Positions 8,862 through 17,609 of a stretch of 64,000 nucleotides of DNA are shown here, piece after piece. The notes below the pieces were generated by a model. It was not told where the DNA came from and searched no databases. It saw nothing but the letters and a program-made list of their open reading frames with translations. The stretch comes from Actinomycetes bacterium. GTDB lineage: Bacteria; Actinomycetota; Actinomycetes; Actinomycetales; Microbacteriaceae. Positions within the stretch are counted from its first letter, which is position 1; each line of letters opens with the position of its first letter. A program made the position numbers and the translations under genes. The stretch is from the NCBI GenBank assembly GCA_023436775.1, contig JAEZHW010000006.1, forward strand, positions 31,246-95,245. The letters run 5' to 3'.

Positions 8862-10316
8862 CTACTTGGCGTAGCCCTCGCGCAGAATCGCACCGAGCTT
8901 CGCGTCCACGTTCGTCCAGTACAGGAAGAAGCGCTCGCGGATCGCGTCCACGGTGATGGCCTTCGCCTGGCCAATCAACGTCTCGTGGAAACGAGCCTTG
9001 GACTCAGCCGAGAACACCTCGCGGTAGAGGGTGCCCGCCTGGCCGAAGTCGTCGTCCTCGGCGTGCAGGGTGTACGCGGCACGAACCAGCTCACCGTCCG
9101 CTTCCCAGCTCCCGTCAACGGCACGGCTCGGGTCAGCGACCGGGCCACCGAAGCTGTTCGGCGCGTAGACCGGCACGCTCGGGTCGTTGAAGGTGTGACG
9201 CTGGGCACCGTCCTGGCTGTAGTTGTGCACTGGAGCGGCGTGCGGGGTGTTGACCGGGATCTGCTGGTAGTTGGTGCCCACGCGGTAGCGCTGTGCGTCC
9301 GGGTACGAGAACACGCGCGCCATCAGCATCTTGTCTGGCGAGATGTCGGTGCCCGGCACCTGGTTGGCCGGCGAGAGGGCCGCCTGCTCGATCTCGGCGA
9401 AGAAGTTCTTCGGGTTACGGTTCAGCGTGAAGGTACCGAACTTGATCAGCGGGTAGTCCGCGTGCGGCCAGATCTTGGTCAGGTCGAAGGGGTTGAAGCG
9501 GTAGTTGGCCGCGTCCTCGTACGGCATGATCTGCACGCTGATGTCCCAGGTCGGGAAGTTTCCGGCCTCGATGTTCTCGTACAGGTCGCGACGGTAGAAG
9601 TCAGCGTCGGCACCGGCGATGGCTTCGGCCTCGGCGTTGGTCATCTCGGCCGTGCCCTGGTGGGCGTGGAAGTGGTACTTCACCCAGAAGCGCTCGCCAG
9701 CAGCGTTGATCCACTGATAGGTGTGCGAACCGTAGCCGTTCAGGGTGCGCCACGAGCGCGGCAGGCCGCGGTCACCCATCAGGTACGTCACCTGGTGTGC
9801 CGACTCGGGGCTTAGAGTCCAGAAGTCCCACTGCATGTCCGCGTCGCGCAGGCCCGAGCCGGGCAGGCGCTTCTGCGAGTGGATGAAGTCCGGGAACTTG
9901 ATCGCGTCGCGGATGAAGAACACCGGAGTGTTGTTGCCGACGATGTCGAGGTTGCCCTCTTCGGTGTAGAAGCGCAGTGCGAAGCCGCGGACGTCGCGCC
10001 AGGTGTCCGGCGAGCCCTGCTCACCGGCGACCGACGAGAAGCGCAGCAGCACCTCGCCCGTGGCACCAGGCTGGAACGCCTTGGCGCGGGTGTAGGCCGA
10101 CACATCCCGGGTGATCGTCCACTCGCCGAAGGCGCCACCACCCTTGGCGTGCACGATGCGCTCCGGGATGCGCTCACGGTTGAACTGTGCGAGTTTCTCG
10201 ACCAGGTAGCGGTCGTGCAGCACGGTCGGGCCATTGGCGCCGACGGTCAGCGAGTGCGCGTCGCTGACGACCGGGGTACCGGTCTGCGTGGTGGTAAAGG
10301 GAACTTGCGCGGTCAT
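8862..10316 (-). CDS. katA: Monofunctional heme catalase, small subunit clade
   Basis: Cytoplasmic hydrogen peroxide dismutation, 484 residues. Family hallmarks: the catalytic histidine in IVHAKGGGAFG, the distal asparagine segment GNNTPVFFIRDAIKFPDFIH, and the proximal heme tyrosine motif RVFSYPDAQRYRVG. The ATG at 10316 is preceded by GGAGA at a good distance; the frame is open 13 codons further but without a ribosome binding site. It lies 35 bases downstream of a Fur-family regulator gene, and the two probably form one peroxide-inducible operon read from the palindromic operator upstream of the regulator. Confidence 0.96.
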   Translation of the reverse strand: MTAQVPFTTTQTGTPVVSDAHSLTVGANGPTVLHDRYLVEKLAQFNRERIPERIVHAKGGGAFGEWTITRDVSAYTRAKAFQPGATGEVLLRFSSVAGEQGSPDTWRDVRGFALRFYTEEGNLDIVGNNTPVFFIRDAIKFPDFIHSQKRLPGSGLRDADMQWDFWTLSPESAHQVTYLMGDRGLPRSWRTLNGYGSHTYQWINAAGERFWVKYHFHAHQGTAEMTNAEAEAIAGADADFYRRDLYENIEAGNFPTWDISVQIMPYEDAANYRFNPFDLTKIWPHADYPLIKFGTFTLNRNPKNFFAEIEQAALSPANQVPGTDISPDKMLMARVFSYPDAQRYRVGTNYQQIPVNTPHAAPVHNYSQDGAQRHTFNDPSVPVYAPNSFGGPVADPSRAVDGSWEADGELVRAAYTLHAEDDDFGQAGTLYREVFSAESKARFHETLIGQAKAITVDAIRERFFLYWTNVDAKLGAILREGYAK

Positions 10317-10351
10317 TGAGGGGTCTCCTTCTCTAGCGCTCGTGGGGGGGG

Positions 10352-10768
10352 TCATGCGATGGTCGCGGCGCAGGCGGCGCAGCGACCCCAGAACGTCACC
10401 TCTGCGGTGTCGATCTGGAAGCCGTGATCATGCGATGGAGTCAGACATGGGGCAGCGCCGACGACGCAATCCACGTCCACGACTGCTCCACAACCTGTGC
10501 AGACCAGGTGGTGATGGTTGTCGCCAATGCGTCGCTCGTAGAGCGCAGGCGAGCCTGCCGGTTCGATACGCCGCACGAGGCCGACCCGGTGCAGGTCACC
10601 CAGGATGTTGTGCACGGACTGAATCGAGGTGGGCACCTGTGCAGACACCAGCCGGAACACCGTGTCCGCATCACTGTGCGGGTGATCCATCAGCGCGTCA
10701 AGGACGGCGAGGCGTCCGGGCGTGACCTTGAGGTCCACGTTGCGGAGCGCCTGGCTGTTCTCATTCAC
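10352..10768 (-). CDS. Fur-family peroxide regulator (CatR/FurA-like)
   Basis: About 138 residues. N-terminal winged helix (LKVTPGRLAVLDALMDHP, then VHNILGDLHRVGLVRRIEP), then the metal-binding half with HHHLVC and two Cys-x2-Cys pairs (CTGC and CAAC) expected to bind structural zinc. Linked to catalase, it should be a metal-dependent, peroxide-sensing repressor of itself and katA. GTG at 10768 is preferred because a longer start would place the operator palindrome inside the gene; a TAGGCT -10-like element ends five bases before this GTG. Confidence 0.88.
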   Translation of the reverse strand: MNENSQALRNVDLKVTPGRLAVLDALMDHPHSDADTVFRLVSAQVPTSIQSVHNILGDLHRVGLVRRIEPAGSPALYERRIGDNHHHLVCTGCGAVVDVDCVVGAAPCLTPSHDHGFQIDTAEVTFWGRCAACAATIA

Positions 10769-10783
10769 ACCGCTCAGCCTACT

Positions 10784-10812
10784 CGCTAAATTTGAATAAT
10801 TCAAAATTAGCG
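10784..10812. promoter_or_regulatory. Fur-family operator palindrome
   Basis: A 29-base inverted repeat with arms CGCTAAATTTGAAT and ATTCAAAATTAGCG around a single central A. The 14-base arms differ from perfect complementarity at one position. It covers the presumed -35 region of the catR-katA operon, just upstream of a TAGGCT -10-like element. It is an A+T-rich island in G+C-rich DNA, as expected for a Fur/PerR-type box. Confidence 0.85.
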
Positions 10813-10920
10813 TACCCCGCATGGTCAATTTTGGCGCGATCCGACGAATCGTTAGGATGAGAGTGAATCACGTTTGACAGCGGGGGCCTGACTGCGTGTA
10901 GTTGCTCGTCGTGAAAGGCA

Positions 10921-13900
10921 ATGATGACTCTCGCTCCCCGCACGCGTCGGTCCCACCTGCTCTTGGCCGGCCTTGCCACCCTCCTGATCACCTCAGTCAT
11001 CGCTCCCGCCAACCTCCAGGCGGCTGTCGCGGCTCCCGGTGACTACACGATCGCAATCGCAGCGCCGGAGACCGTGGACGTCAACAGTCAGTTCTCCGAG
11101 GTCATTACCGTTTCCTGCCCTCAGGGCGGCTGCGGCGTGATCACGCTGCGGCAGCAACTCCCCCCGCAGCTCCGCATGGTGTCAGTGCCCACCGGTTCGA
11201 ACGAAGTCGTCCAGAGCGTGTCCGGAGGATCGGGCCTTGGCGCCACGCTCCAATTCCGCCTCAATCCCATCGCCGAGGCGAAGATCGTGAGCTTCAATGT
11301 CGCGCTGACCAACGACCGGACAGCGCAGACGACCGTCAGCCCCGACTCGATCTGGGACCTGCAAGTCACCTCCGGCGACCTGGCGGCAACCGCGCGGGTG
11401 ACCCCAGTCGGTACTGTCCAGCCACTCATCTGGAAATCGCAGGCCACTATCCCGGCCAGCGGAAATCGTACGGTCACCTACACCTTCCGGCTCCGACTGG
11501 AAGGCAATGCGGCATTTCCCCAGGACCGCGCAATCGGCCGATTCGCAGCCGGACACGCGCAGATCGTCGACACCCTCCCGGCCGGCGCTCGAGTCGTCGG
11601 CTCCAATGTTGGCGGCCTTCCTGGCGGGGCTTGGAGTTCGGTCAGCAACCCGGACGGCTCAACGACCTGGACGCTGACGAGCGCCGGCCAGTATGCACCT
11701 TCGCCCAATGACATCACCCAAACGGCCTCGCTGACGGTGTTCTATCCGGAAAGCCACTTCCCCAACGGCAGCCAACCGCCGCTCAACGAGGCGCAGTTCA
11801 CTGCCGTCGATCGGTCCGGCACGACATACGGACCTGGCGCTGCCTCGGTGCAAGCCCCGGCCCTGGACGGCGGTCCGGGTGAGGCCATGTGGCTCGGTGT
11901 GGAGATCACCCGCACCTCGGATGGAGCGCGGCTGGCCAATGGGTTCGAGAATTCGTACCGCTTCCGCGGCGTCGTCCACGACACCACCCTGGAACAGCGC
12001 GGGGCGTACGGCTTTGTGCTCAGCGACGACGAGTCATCTATTTTCTGGGAGCACACCTTCGCCAGCGAACTCGTGGTGAGCTTCAACGACGCCATGCAGG
12101 CCGCCGACGCACCATGGCAACTGCAGTTCCGGTACAGCCACGATCCCGGGCAGTGGCAGACGGTCGCGCAGGGTCGCACGACTGCTGGCAGCACCGTGTA
12201 TCCGCGTGTCGAAGGATCTGCCCCGATCAACGGCACGGTCGTCACACGACCGAATGGCACGTACATGCTCGGCTGGAGGCTACTCGTCTCCCCGCAGGCT
12301 ACCGATCCGGTCTTGCACTCTTCGGCCATGGCCACCATTGACATGAAGTACACGTATCTGTGGCGGAACCTAGCCACCGATAGTGCCCCGACGGGGCCGA
12401 TTCGTAACGTGCTAGCCATCACAGCCTTCGACGCTGGTACTGACGAGGCGCTGACACGCCGCACCCATCAGGATCAGCGCAACATCTACGACGGGCAGTT
12501 CACGCCGGTGAAGGTCGCGGCCCCAGCGTCGCTGACCGTCGGCACAGCCGATGCCATCGAGGTAGAGTTGGCCGCCCAGGACGACCGCCCAATCTCAGCA
12601 TGTGTTGCGACGGTATTGCCGACTGGTGTGCGCTGGACCGGCGACGCGGTGACCCGTGTCGGCGGGCTGCAGCCACTGAACCAGGAACTGCCGACCATCG
12701 ACACCGTCACACTCAGTACCGCTGCGTCCGGCCAGGACATCGTGAAGGTCTGTTTCCACGGCGTCCTCCACCCGACCGTGCATGGCGATGCGCCGCTCGG
12801 CTGGACTTCCTCAGTGCGACTCAGTATCCCGGTCGTGGCGCTGCCGACTGCCTTCCAGCCACCAGCCTCCAACACCGCGAAGGTGGAGGCGTTCGCCATC
12901 GTCACCGATCCGGTGGCACTGCGCCCACTCGGACCAAACTCGCAAATTTACACCGACGTGCATGATGTCGATCCCACCCGTGAGACAGTCAATGCCAGCG
13001 AAGACTACCTCTCGGTTCTCTCCCAGGGCGGGCTGCAGCTGCAGAAGGAAATATCCGTCGATGGTGGCGCGCAGTGGGCGCTCACCGCGGAGACGCACCC
13101 CGGTGCCACAGTGCATTGGTCGGTCCAGGTCTTCAATACGCTGCCGTCGCCAGCCACGGATATCGACGTCTGCGACAGCCTGCCGTTCGAGGACGACCAG
13201 CTCGGCAGCACGGTCGCGCTCACCCTAACTGGCCCGGTGTCGGTCCAACCGGGGGCAGCGCAGGTGCTGTACTCCGCTGAGGTCGCCGATTCCTGCACCG
13301 CGATCAGTGACTGGCATCCCGACGCCGCTGGGGCGCGCGCCTTCCGCGTCCTCGTGCCCGTCCTCGACACCGGCGCGTCGCTCATGCTGCGCTATCCGAC
13401 GGCCGTACCGGATGATGCGAAGCCAGGTTCTCTTGCGGTCAATGATGCCCGAGCATCTGCTGTCGTCGACGCCGTTTCGTACTCCAACTTGCGTTCCAAC
13501 GTTGCCCAGGCTCGCATCAGCGCTCCGGCCATCAACTTGCTCAAGGAAGTTGCCGGCTCAGAGGGTGCTCCCTACGCCAACGAAGCTGAGGTTGCTGTTG
13601 GCGGCACGGCCATTTGGCGAATCACAGCAACAAACACTGGGGACGTCCCCCTCACGGACGGCCGCGTCGTCGACGCGTCCCTGGGTGCCGAGTGGCGTTT
13701 CGAGCGACTTGAACCGGGCGCGCAGCAGACGTGGATCGTCGAAGAAGCTGACGTGACCGCCGGGTACACCAACGTTGCGATTGTGACTGCGACGTCATCG
13801 TTCGGTGACGTGTCCGACGCCGCTGATGCGAGCATCACCACGCCCGCCTCGCCCAGCCAACAGGAACGCGACAACGTGGATGCGAGTCTGTCGGTCACCG

Positions 13901-13989
13901 GGGCCGCGAGCATCGGTGCGTTGGTGGTTGGTGGTAGTTCGATGGCCCTTGCAGGGCTGATGCTCCGGCGCCGAACGCAGCGGGCATAG
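10921..13989 (+). CDS. Large cell-surface protein with DUF11-like repeats and degenerate sorting signal
   Basis: A 1022-residue exported protein. It starts with a signal peptide (RTRRSH then a hydrophobic core ending near AVAAPG, about residue 38). The body is rich in beta-strand, Thr and Gly; the stretch around residues 870-985 (LLKEVAGSEG..., then AIWRITATNTGDVPLTD) resembles the DUF11/conserved-repeat fold of surface adhesins. The C-terminus has LSVTG, a hydrophobic segment and RRRTQRA, the layout of a sortase signal, but the pentapeptide departs from LPXTG. Two adjacent ATGs (10921, 10924) are possible starts. It is a single gene with a hairpin terminator. Function, perhaps adhesion or envelope structure, is inferred only. 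Confidence 0.8.
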   Translation: MMTLAPRTRRSHLLLAGLATLLITSVIAPANLQAAVAAPGDYTIAIAAPETVDVNSQFSEVITVSCPQGGCGVITLRQQLPPQLRMVSVPTGSNEVVQSVSGGSGLGATLQFRLNPIAEAKIVSFNVALTNDRTAQTTVSPDSIWDLQVTSGDLAATARVTPVGTVQPLIWKSQATIPASGNRTVTYTFRLRLEGNAAFPQDRAIGRFAAGHAQIVDTLPAGARVVGSNVGGLPGGAWSSVSNPDGSTTWTLTSAGQYAPSPNDITQTASLTVFYPESHFPNGSQPPLNEAQFTAVDRSGTTYGPGAASVQAPALDGGPGEAMWLGVEITRTSDGARLANGFENSYRFRGVVHDTTLEQRGAYGFVLSDDESSIFWEHTFASELVVSFNDAMQAADAPWQLQFRYSHDPGQWQTVAQGRTTAGSTVYPRVEGSAPINGTVVTRPNGTYMLGWRLLVSPQATDPVLHSSAMATIDMKYTYLWRNLATDSAPTGPIRNVLAITAFDAGTDEALTRRTHQDQRNIYDGQFTPVKVAAPASLTVGTADAIEVELAAQDDRPISACVATVLPTGVRWTGDAVTRVGGLQPLNQELPTIDTVTLSTAASGQDIVKVCFHGVLHPTVHGDAPLGWTSSVRLSIPVVALPTAFQPPASNTAKVEAFAIVTDPVALRPLGPNSQIYTDVHDVDPTRETVNASEDYLSVLSQGGLQLQKEISVDGGAQWALTAETHPGATVHWSVQVFNTLPSPATDIDVCDSLPFEDDQLGSTVALTLTGPVSVQPGAAQVLYSAEVADSCTAISDWHPDAAGARAFRVLVPVLDTGASLMLRYPTAVPDDAKPGSLAVNDARASAVVDAVSYSNLRSNVAQARISAPAINLLKEVAGSEGAPYANEAEVAVGGTAIWRITATNTGDVPLTDGRVVDASLGAEWRFERLEPGAQQTWIVEEADVTAGYTNVAIVTATSSFGDVSDAADASITTPASPSQQERDNVDASLSVTGAASIGALVVGGSSMALAGLMLRRRTQRA

Positions 13990-14016
13990 CTGCGCCGCAT
14001 CGGAGCCCTGGAATGC

Positions 14017-14050
14017 AGTGAGGGCGATCCCAATCGGGAACGCCCTCACT
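14017..14050. terminator. Hairpin between surface protein gene and tmRNA
   Basis: Perfect 10-base arms AGTGAGGGCG and CGCCCTCACT with a 14-base loop, placed between two convergent transcription units. It probably terminates both. Confidence 0.7.
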
Positions 14051-14088
14051 CGGGTATGGTCCGCAGTGCGTGACTGGCCTGGCCGAAG

Positions 14089-14459
14089 TGGTGGAGATGG
14101 GGGGAATTGAACCCCCGTCCACTGCTGAGCTTCGATGCCTTCTCCGGGTGCAGCCAACTTAGTCGTTCTACTCGGCTCCGACCTTTGCTGTTGGCCTCTA
14201 GGTCGACAAGCCCAGTATCAGTGCAAGTCCCACACGGCCCTGATACACGGCCGCGCAGCAAGTCCCCTAGATGACGCCAGGGTCCGGATCGGGAACGCAT
14301 CCGGTCTGACGGACTTCAGGCTCGCTTAGGCAGCGAGGGCGAAGTCGGTGCGCTTAGCATTGGCACCTATTGTTTGCGTGGGAGCGTTAACGAGATAGCC
14401 CACGCCTCCTCGACCCGCTTCTCATCGTCACACAGGCAATGTCGAAACCGATCATCCCC
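14089..14459 (-). ncRNA. ssrA: tmRNA (transfer-messenger RNA)
   Basis: Rescues stalled ribosomes together with SmpB. The tRNA-like ends pair: 5' GGGGAUG with 3' CAUCUCC followed by ACCA (one G-U pair), so CCA is encoded. The 5' D-loop-like part GGTTTCGAC and the T-arm (GGTTCAATTCC) are present. The tag frame near 14326-14364 reads ANAKRTDFALAA followed by TAA at 14326-14328, a typical actinobacterial degradation tag. About 371 bases including CCA. smpB lies 1.7 kb away on the same strand. Confidence 0.96.
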
Positions 14460-14690
14460 ATGCACGGTCAGCCCGCGATTGCGGGGCGAGTCCAGTCACG
14501 CACTGTGGAGTTTCCAAGGGGGGTCGATAACGCTGACCTCCTGACCACATTGTACTCTGACGGGTGCGACAACGGTTGGAGTTGGCCCAAAGGACCTGAA
14601 AAGACGCTGAAGTGCACCCGCCCGCCACATCGGATGCGCATAGTCTCGCCAGACCGCACTTGCGGCGTACCATTCACACAGGAGGCTGAC

Positions 14691-14933
14691 ATGGCTACCA
14701 ATGACGACAGGAACTTCTTCGAGAAGGCCGGCGAGGCAATCGGTGAAGGCGTTGAGAGGACCAAGGAGTTCATTGGCGAAGCCTTCGAGAACATTCGCGG
14801 CGGTGCCGAAGATGCCAAGGACAACGCGGCAAACGCCGTGAAGGACGCCAAGGACATCACCGAAAAGCACGCCGACGAGGTGAAGCACGCGGCGCGCGAT
14901 GCTGCGCGCGAGGTACGAAACGGAGACGCATAG
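14691..14933 (+). CDS. Small charged amphipathic-helix protein
   Basis: An 80-residue soluble protein without cysteine, dense in Lys, Glu, Asp and Ala. It is predicted to be one long amphipathic helix (KAGEAIGEGVERTKEFIGEA, then NAANAVKDAKDITEKHADEV). The composition recalls LEA/YtxH/CsbD-like stress proteins, but no specific family is certain. The ATG at 14691 has an excellent AGGAGG site. It ends one base before the TTG of the next gene, so they are probably co-translated. The 230 bases upstream back onto the tmRNA promoter region. Confidence 0.8.
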   Translation: MATNDDRNFFEKAGEAIGEGVERTKEFIGEAFENIRGGAEDAKDNAANAVKDAKDITEKHADEVKHAARDAAREVRNGDA

Positions 14934-14934
14934 G

Positions 14935-15639
14935 TTGAATAGTCCGCAGTCGGTCGGCGCTGGCCCCATCATTACCGTGACCGGCTCGTCCCGGAGCACC
15001 GTTGCTCCTGAACTCGCACAGCTCACCGTCGAGGCCCAGGCCTCGGGACCGCAGCGAGCTGACGTGGTGGACCGCGCCACGAAACTCGCGGCCGACATCC
15101 AGCAGCGCTTCGCTGCCCTGCACGGAGACGACGCCTCGCCGGTGCAGCAATGGCACAGCCAGAGCGTGCACGTGTGGAGCGAGCGGCCATGGAACGACCA
15201 GGGAAAGCAACTCCCCCTGGTCCACCACGCCCGCATTCAGGTGCAGGCCACGTTCCGCGACTTCACCGTCCTCGGCGCCGAGGCTGAGGCCCTCAGCGCC
15301 ATCGATGGCGTGGCCGTGCACGGTATCTGGTGGCGCCTCACCGAGACAACGGAAGCAGCGGTGCAGACCGAGGTGCAGCGCGGCGCCATCCAAAACGCCC
15401 TGACCAAGGCCCAGAACTACGCCGAGGCGCTGGGCTATGCCAGCGTCCGCCCGGTCGCGATCGCGGATCCAGGGCTGCTTTCGGATGGCAGCGTCGACTC
15501 GGGCAATATGGCCAAGCGCGGCGGACTTATGGCAATGGCTGCCCCGAGCCCGGAAGCCGATGTCCACACCGGCATCGAACTCCGGCCGGACGTGCTGACG
15601 TTCACCGCCCAGGTCGAGGCACGCTTCCTCGCGCAGTAG
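14935..15639 (+). CDS. SIMPL (DUF541) domain protein
   Basis: About 234 residues with the SIMPL domain pattern: TVTGSSRSTVAPELAQLTVEAQ at the start, a middle FRDFTVLGAEAEALSAIDGVAV, then ALTKAQNYAEALGY and a C-terminal LTFTAQVEARFLAQ. Bacterial members are often periplasmic or cell-surface proteins of unclear function. No signal peptide is evident here, so it may be cytoplasmic. The start is TTG at 14935 with GGAG upstream, one base after the preceding stop. The coupling with the small helical gene is the only context clue. Confidence 0.8.
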   Translation: MNSPQSVGAGPIITVTGSSRSTVAPELAQLTVEAQASGPQRADVVDRATKLAADIQQRFAALHGDDASPVQQWHSQSVHVWSERPWNDQGKQLPLVHHARIQVQATFRDFTVLGAEAEALSAIDGVAVHGIWWRLTETTEAAVQTEVQRGAIQNALTKAQNYAEALGYASVRPVAIADPGLLSDGSVDSGNMAKRGGLMAMAAPSPEADVHTGIELRPDVLTFTAQVEARFLAQ

Positions 15640-15650
15640 GCACACGCACC

Positions 15651-15683
15651 GGTGCGCACCACCCCGCCGGAGTGGTGCGCACC
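15651..15683. terminator. Bidirectional hairpin terminator
   Basis: Perfect 12-base arms GGTGCGCACCAC and GTGGTGCGCACC with a 9-base loop, filling the gap between the convergent SIMPL and RidA genes. Confidence 0.75.
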
Positions 15684-15696
15684 ATGCATGTCGGCC

Positions 15697-16083
15697 CTAG
15701 TCGGCGAGGATCGCGTCCGCCTCGATTTCGACCAGCAGTTCCGGGGCGGCCAAGGCCGAGACCGCGACGGCGGTGAGGGCCGGGCGGATCTCGCCGAAGA
15801 ACTCGCCATGCACTTCGCCGACTGCATCGAAGTCGGCGATGTTGGCCAGGTAGATCCGGGTGCGCACCACGTCCTTGAGCGAGCCGCCAGCCTGATCCAT
15901 CACGCCGGCAAGGCGGGTAAGGATCTCTCGAGCCTGCGCGGCCGCGTCGTTGCCACCCACCACGCCGTCCGGGCTGCTGGCGGTAGTACCGGCAATGGCG
16001 ACCTGGTTGCCGACCTTGACCGCGCGCGAGTAGCCGATCACCGGCTCCCACTTTGAGCCGGACGAGATGAGTTCGCGGGACAT
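15697..16083 (-). CDS. RidA/YjgF family protein
   Basis: A 128-residue protein of the RidA superfamily. Many members hydrolyse reactive enamine/imine intermediates from PLP enzymes. Seen here: GYSRAVKVGNQVAIAGTTA, the central DAAAQAREILTRLAGVMDQAG, VVRTRIYLANIADFDAVGEVH, and the C-terminal RPALTAVAVSALAAPELLVEIEADA, where the arginine matches the conserved ligand-binding Arg. It may be a non-canonical subgroup, so the substrate is open. The ATG at 16083 has AAAGGA upstream. It lies 75 bases downstream of smpB. Confidence 0.88.
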   Translation of the reverse strand: MSRELISSGSKWEPVIGYSRAVKVGNQVAIAGTTASSPDGVVGGNDAAAQAREILTRLAGVMDQAGGSLKDVVRTRIYLANIADFDAVGEVHGEFFGEIRPALTAVAVSALAAPELLVEIEADAILAD

Positions 16084-16158
16084 CTGGTTCCTTTCGGGCC
16101 GCCGACGCGGCAAGGCGTGTCGCGACTGAGAACCCCGCCGCCGGGTGACTCGAAGGGA

Positions 16159-16635
16159 CTAGTCGAACTGGCGGTTGCGCTCGCGCATCTGACGCATCGC
16201 CTCGCGCTTGTCCTGCGCCTCACGCAGCGCGTGCCGCTTGTCGTAGTCCTTCTTCCCGCGTGCGACCGCGAGCTCCACCTTGGCCCGGCCGTCCTTGAAG
16301 TACAGCGACAGCGGGACCAGGGTCAGACCGCCTTCAGCAGTCTTGTGGCTGAGCTTGACGATCTCGCGGCGGTGCAGCAGCAGCTTGCGCGTGCGTCGCG
16401 GCGAGTGGTTGGTCCAGGTGCCTTGGGCGTACTCCTGGATGTGCACGCCCTCGAGGAACACCTCGCCGCGGTCAATGCGCGCGAAGCCATCCACCAGCGA
16501 TGCGCGACCGGCTCGCAGCGACTTCACCTCGGTACCGATGAGCACGATGCCGGCCTCGATCGTGTCGAGGATGTGATAGTCGTGACGAGCCTTGCGATTC
16601 GTGGCGATGACCTGTTCGCCGCGCTCCCTAGGCAC
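16159..16635 (-). CDS. smpB: SsrA-binding protein SmpB
   Basis: Partner of tmRNA in trans-translation, 158 residues, normal length. Family features: NRKARHDYHILDTIEAGIVLIGTEVKSLR, HIQEYAQGTWTNHSPRRTRKLLLHRREI, and the basic C-terminal tail GKKDYDKRHALREAQDKREAMRQMRERNRQ that reaches the decoding centre. GTG at 16635 has AAGGAG seven bases upstream. It follows ftsX, in the usual actinobacterial order prfB-ftsE-ftsX-smpB, and tmRNA lies 1.7 kb downstream. Confidence 0.97.
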   Translation of the reverse strand: MPRERGEQVIATNRKARHDYHILDTIEAGIVLIGTEVKSLRAGRASLVDGFARIDRGEVFLEGVHIQEYAQGTWTNHSPRRTRKLLLHRREIVKLSHKTAEGGLTLVPLSLYFKDGRAKVELAVARGKKDYDKRHALREAQDKREAMRQMRERNRQFD

Positions 16636-16700
16636 GATGGACTCCTTCTTGACTGTGGCCGCACAGAATGGTGGCGGCTCGCAATCCTACCAAGCCCGGA

Positions 16701-17609
16701 CTAGACCCGCAGATAGCGGTTGATCGCGATGCCTGCTGCCAGGGCAGCGATAATCACGCCCAGCACGATCAGGATCGGTGCGATGAGCAACGCCTCGGCA
16801 AGGCCCACCATGCTCGTCACCGGCAGGGCACTCTGCAGGTAGCCCTGCACGAAGAAGTGCGCGATCGCCGCTGTGGCTCCCCCAGCCAGTAGCGCACCAA
16901 TCAGGGCCGCCACCGCGCCCTCGAGGATGAACGGGGTCTGGATGAACCCATTGGAGGCACCGACCAGCCGCATGATGCTGAGCTCACGACGGCGCGAATA
17001 TGCTGACAGTCGAATCGTGGTCGAGATGAGCAGGGCCGCGGCGATCAGCATCAGCACGGCAATGCCGATGGCCGTCACACTCGCGCCGTTCAGGATCGCG
17101 AACACACCCTCGAGGAACTCACGCTGGTCGATCACCGACTCCACGCCCGAGTAGCCGGACAGCGCCTCAAGGATCACGGGCGCATCATCCGGGTTCTTCA
17201 GCGTCACCCAGAAGGTCTCCTGCAACAGCTCTGGCGTGACCCAGTCGCTGCGCTCCGGGAACTGCTCGAGGTAGCGCTGATAGGCCTTGTCCTGGTCGTC
17301 AAACTCGACCAACTCGATGAAACCCCCAATGCCGGGCGAGGCGAGCAGGTCCTCAACGGCCTGACGTTGCGTGTCCGTGACCGCGCCTTCGGCACACTCT
17401 TCGGACTGCACGATGCCGTTGCATAGGTACACCACGACCTGGGCGCGGTCATTCCAGTAGGAGCGCATCTCGCCGATCTGGAACTGCATCAGCAATGCCA
17501 CACCGACGAAGCTCAGCGAGACGAAGGTCACCAGGACCACCGAGATGACCATCGAGAGGTTGCGGCGCAGACCCTGGCCAACCTCACTCAGTACCAGACG
17601 CCACCTCAT
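16701..17609 (-). CDS. ftsX: Cell division ABC-like permease FtsX
   Basis: A 302-residue membrane protein that with FtsE transmits a signal to peptidoglycan hydrolases at the septum. Topology is typical: one N-terminal helix (about residues 21-43), a large extracytoplasmic domain (about 45-165), then three helices, ending in a short cytoplasmic tail (INRYLRV). Its ATG overlaps the ftsE stop by an ATGA, so FtsE and FtsX are translationally coupled. Confidence 0.96.
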   Translation of the reverse strand: MRWRLVLSEVGQGLRRNLSMVISVVLVTFVSLSFVGVALLMQFQIGEMRSYWNDRAQVVVYLCNGIVQSEECAEGAVTDTQRQAVEDLLASPGIGGFIELVEFDDQDKAYQRYLEQFPERSDWVTPELLQETFWVTLKNPDDAPVILEALSGYSGVESVIDQREFLEGVFAILNGASVTAIGIAVLMLIAAALLISTTIRLSAYSRRRELSIMRLVGASNGFIQTPFILEGAVAALIGALLAGGATAAIAHFFVQGYLQSALPVTSMVGLAEALLIAPILIVLGVIIAALAAGIAINRYLRV

